Below are positions 63,201-64,000 of a DNA stretch of 64,000 bases, one piece after another. Each line of letters starts with the position of its first letter. Positions within the stretch are counted from its first letter, which is position 1. The DNA lies in the NCBI RefSeq assembly GCF_020524345.1, contig NZ_JAIVLH010000014.1, positions 111,032-175,031 on the forward strand. The letters are read 5' to 3'. The translations under genes were made by a program, and so were the position numbers. The notes beneath the pieces were generated by a model. That model worked only from the letters and a program-made list of their open reading frames with translations, did no database searches and was not told the origin of the DNA. Source of the DNA: Metabacillus niabensis. Lineage in GTDB: Bacteria > Bacillota > Bacilli > Bacillales > Bacillaceae.

Positions 63201-63383
63201 GTTATAATCCTGGGTGGTACCTTCGCTGCAATGATTCCATCAGGTATGCTTTCCCTTATTCAAATTGCCGCCATCATCTTAACAGGCTTATTCTTATACG
63301 CGTTAATCGTGCTCCCTTTATTCATACCAGTGATGGTAAAAACCTTTGGTGCAGCAAACTGGTGGCCGTTTAAACGAGCATAA
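60261..63383 (+). CDS. MMPL/RND-family membrane transporter (YdgH-like), GTG start
   Basis: The 1,040-residue transporter has two halves of six helices: TM1 (8-26), helices 2-6 (about 180-350) with GIGTDYCILLLSRFKEEL, TM7 near 365-385, and helices 8-12 (870-1035) with ALGVDYSIFLMDRFNEY. The second extracellular loop (about 390-865) is very large and contains repeated leucine/glycine-spaced segments (LQAGSAQLLTGYEE; LNQLADGQGQIVDNIPQL), a rod-like helical pattern also seen in YhgE/Pip proteins. Export of lipids or hydrophobic compounds is likely. Start follows TGGAGGAATAACT. Confidence 0.88.
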   Translation: MSAIIKGKWFVIIGWIAVVVGLLLIAPNMGDLVSEKGQISVPEGYSSSLAEEILNEVQEQDSVGDEITAALVFHNKEKLTNEEMKEAEKAIRLLEENKELDVENILTHFNEEALEEQLVSDDGKTILASISINRNDREGSEISELLYEIIEDVNVEHYYTSGWMIDQDVMTSSQEGLKKTEGITVVFILGVLLLVFRSVIAPIIPLITVGLTYLASQSIVSILVDVVNFPISNFTQIFLVAVLFGIGTDYCILLLSRFKEELSHRESTVDAIIETYRNAGRTVFFSGVAVMIGFAAIGFSQFKLYQSASAVAVGVAILLIALFTVVPFFMAVLGNKIFWPSKGTLEHKDSKFWEIVGRFSLTRPLIALLVVAAVCVPFLITYDGELSYNSLEEIGSDVNSIKAFNAISDSFGPGESMPTQVVLKNDEEMNSTEYIALAETISTELEKVDLVDSVRSVTRPTGEKIEDFYVSKQVETLEEGLGEGNEGIGKISEGLAEAESELSNSSPQLKDATDGINELITGTTKINSGMSEIQTNLAKIEDGIRQGSAGSTEIKKGLEEAKAGAEELQAGSAQLLTGYEEVESTLHTLYKNYGEVGKGVSSLTGALSSIEDKFGDLEANEAYPTLKDDPDYKDIKKAVIEANKQLPVLAGTIDQLNNGLNELSNGVNLANTNFAKLVDGQKELSTGLSQLIAGIEQQQAGLNQLADGQGQIVDNIPQLTNGLAGVTNGQQQLLDGFGDLDGQMSQLTDGLSESVDGLNQVSAGLGSAQEYLADLSKSDDSAGFYLPEDVLESEDFEESLNTYMSNNRKVMTFDVISSSNPYSNEAINQMDEVNAAIERATKDTKLENAEVAIGGITSTNADLNTMSNNDYSRTVVLMLIGISIILVFLFRSIIMPIYIIGSLILTYYTAMGINEVIFVNILGYTGISWAVPFFAFVILVALGVDYSIFLMDRFNEYKDLSVGQAMLLAMKKMGTVIISAVIILGGTFAAMIPSGMLSLIQIAAIILTGLFLYALIVLPLFIPVMVKTFGAANWWPFKRA

Positions 63384-63630
63384 TATCTTATTATTTAACC
63401 GCTTTGTTCGGTGAAAAATATGTAGGATATTATCGAATATTTGTGTATAAAAGGTTGCCCAGTTCCTTGATTAAAACAAAATTAAGTGTTAGAATTGAAT
63501 TAATTATTTTTGTTCGGATAAGATTGAGAGATGGAAGTAGCTTTAAAAAGTGTTTTCCTCTTGATGAATCGTTGTCTAGCAAGAATAGTAATACAAAGTG
63601 GACGTTAGATTCCACACAGGAGGAAAAACA

Positions 63631-63828
63631 ATGCTACAAGGTAAAGTAAAATGGTTTAATTCAGAAAAAGGTTTCGGTTTCATCGAAGTTGAAGGACAAG
63701 ACGATGTATTCGTACACTTCTCTGCTATCCAAGGTGATGGTTTCAAAACTTTAGAAGAAGGCCAAACAGTTACTTTTGAAGTAGAGCAAGGAGCTCGTGG
63801 ACCACAAGCTGCTAACGTTCAAAAATAA
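63631..63828 (+). CDS. Cold-shock protein (CspB/CspD family)
   Basis: The 65-residue cold-shock domain has RNP1 KGFGFIEV and RNP2 VFVHFSAI, and binds single-stranded RNA and DNA as an RNA chaperone. ATG 63631 follows AGGAGG. The 247 bases upstream (63384-63630) hold no gene and probably include a long 5' untranslated region, usual for csp genes. The paralog (B, C or D) cannot be decided by eye. Confidence 0.92.
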   Translation: MLQGKVKWFNSEKGFGFIEVEGQDDVFVHFSAIQGDGFKTLEEGQTVTFEVEQGARGPQAANVQK

Positions 63829-63835
63829 GCATAAC

Positions 63836-63885
63836 GCTGCAGAAGCAGCTCTATAAAAGACTCCGTTTAGGAGTCTTTTTTATTT
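63836..63885 (+). terminator. Terminator after the cold-shock gene
   Basis: A small GCTGC/GCAGC hairpin (63836-63850) is followed by the main stem AAAAGACTCC/GGAGTCTTTT (63856-63880) and TTATTTT. Confidence 0.9.
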
Positions 63886-63890
63886 TGGCG

Positions 63891-64000
63891 TGCCCAGCAA
63901 GCCGTTAATTGCTAATTGGTGAAAGTCCAATCCGAGTAAGTGCCAAGACGCTCGGTAGCTGACAGGCAACTGGTGGAGAAATCCTAAGGTTGAAGCCCTG
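63891..64000 (+). mobile_element. 5' end of a group II intron, cut by the window edge
   Basis: Starting GTGCCCAGCA, the sequence continues with AATTGGTGAAAGTCCAAT, typical of the domain I start of bacterial group II introns (GTGyG-like 5' end, then a stem capped by GTGAAAGTCC). It lies about ten bases after the cold-shock gene's terminator, the preferred target of group IIC introns. The reverse transcriptase gene would lie beyond the window. The exact 5' boundary (63888-63891) is uncertain. Confidence 0.7.

Noticed and set aside
1..64000. CRISPR arrays, tRNA or rRNA genes, prophage
   Set aside because: No regularly spaced repeats, cloverleaf sequences, rRNA-like stretches or phage structural genes were seen anywhere in the window.

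Overview
This window is a low-GC Firmicute chromosome segment from the family Bacillaceae. Its gene order closely follows the yui–yue–com–mrp–kap–yug region of Bacillus subtilis, and the protein sequences are clearly diverged from it. The evidence is a long run of recognisable genes in conserved order: bioY/yuiH, ald with its PucR-type activator, yueD-E-F-G-H, yuxH, degQ-comQ-comX-comP-comA-yuxO, mrpA-G, yufK, yuxK, pbpD, kapD, kapB, kinB, patB, yugE, yugF, alaR-alaT, yugI, yuzA, yugJ, pgi, yugN, mstX-yugO, yugP, yugU and tgl. Sporulation genes (kapD, kapB, kinB, tgl, a gerPF-type gene) indicate an endospore former. No rRNA, tRNA, prophage or CRISPR array was seen.

Layout. From 0 to 12.7 kb: a truncated biotin transporter with a BirA-type operator, a molybdoenzyme-like protein, a candidate small RNA, alanine dehydrogenase and its regulator, an orphan sensor kinase, the yueE-H genes (with an ECF-type promoter before yueF), an HpaB-family monooxygenase and an EAL/HDOD protein. 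From 12.7 to 18.7 kb: a REP-like element and then the complete ComX quorum-sensing locus, with degQ upstream behind a ComA-box-like site. From 18.7 to 24.5 kb: the seven-gene Mrp Na+/H+ antiporter operon on the minus strand, followed by a second REP-like element. From 24.9 to 36.6 kb: cell wall, sporulation-kinase and amino-acid genes, with a Cu/Zn-SOD-like lipoprotein inserted between kapB and kinB. From 36.7 to 39 kb: an ECF sigma factor with a membrane partner, inserted between alaT and yugI. From 39 to 45.4 kb: the yugI–yugP block, including pgi and a short Mistic (MstX) ahead of the K+ channel.

The most unusual region is 45.5–56.1 kb, between yugP and yugU. Four tightly overlapping genes encode an HPt-REC-GGEEF-REC protein with an apparently active diguanylate cyclase site, a membrane-anchored HEAT-repeat protein, a processive-type family 2 glycosyltransferase and an 1,085-residue membrane-anchored glycosidase-like protein. 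After a strong terminator come a stand-alone receiver and a hybrid HAMP-GAF-PAS-kinase-REC protein. I infer a surface polysaccharide synthesis machine controlled by c-di-GMP and a phosphorelay; it lacks the gene content of B. subtilis ydaJKLMN.

The right end holds yugU, tgl, a metallo-beta-lactamase-fold hydrolase, an ABM-domain gene with an unknown partner, a MarR/MMPL efflux pair, a cold-shock protein, and the first ~110 bases of what looks like a group II intron placed just after the cold-shock gene's terminator.
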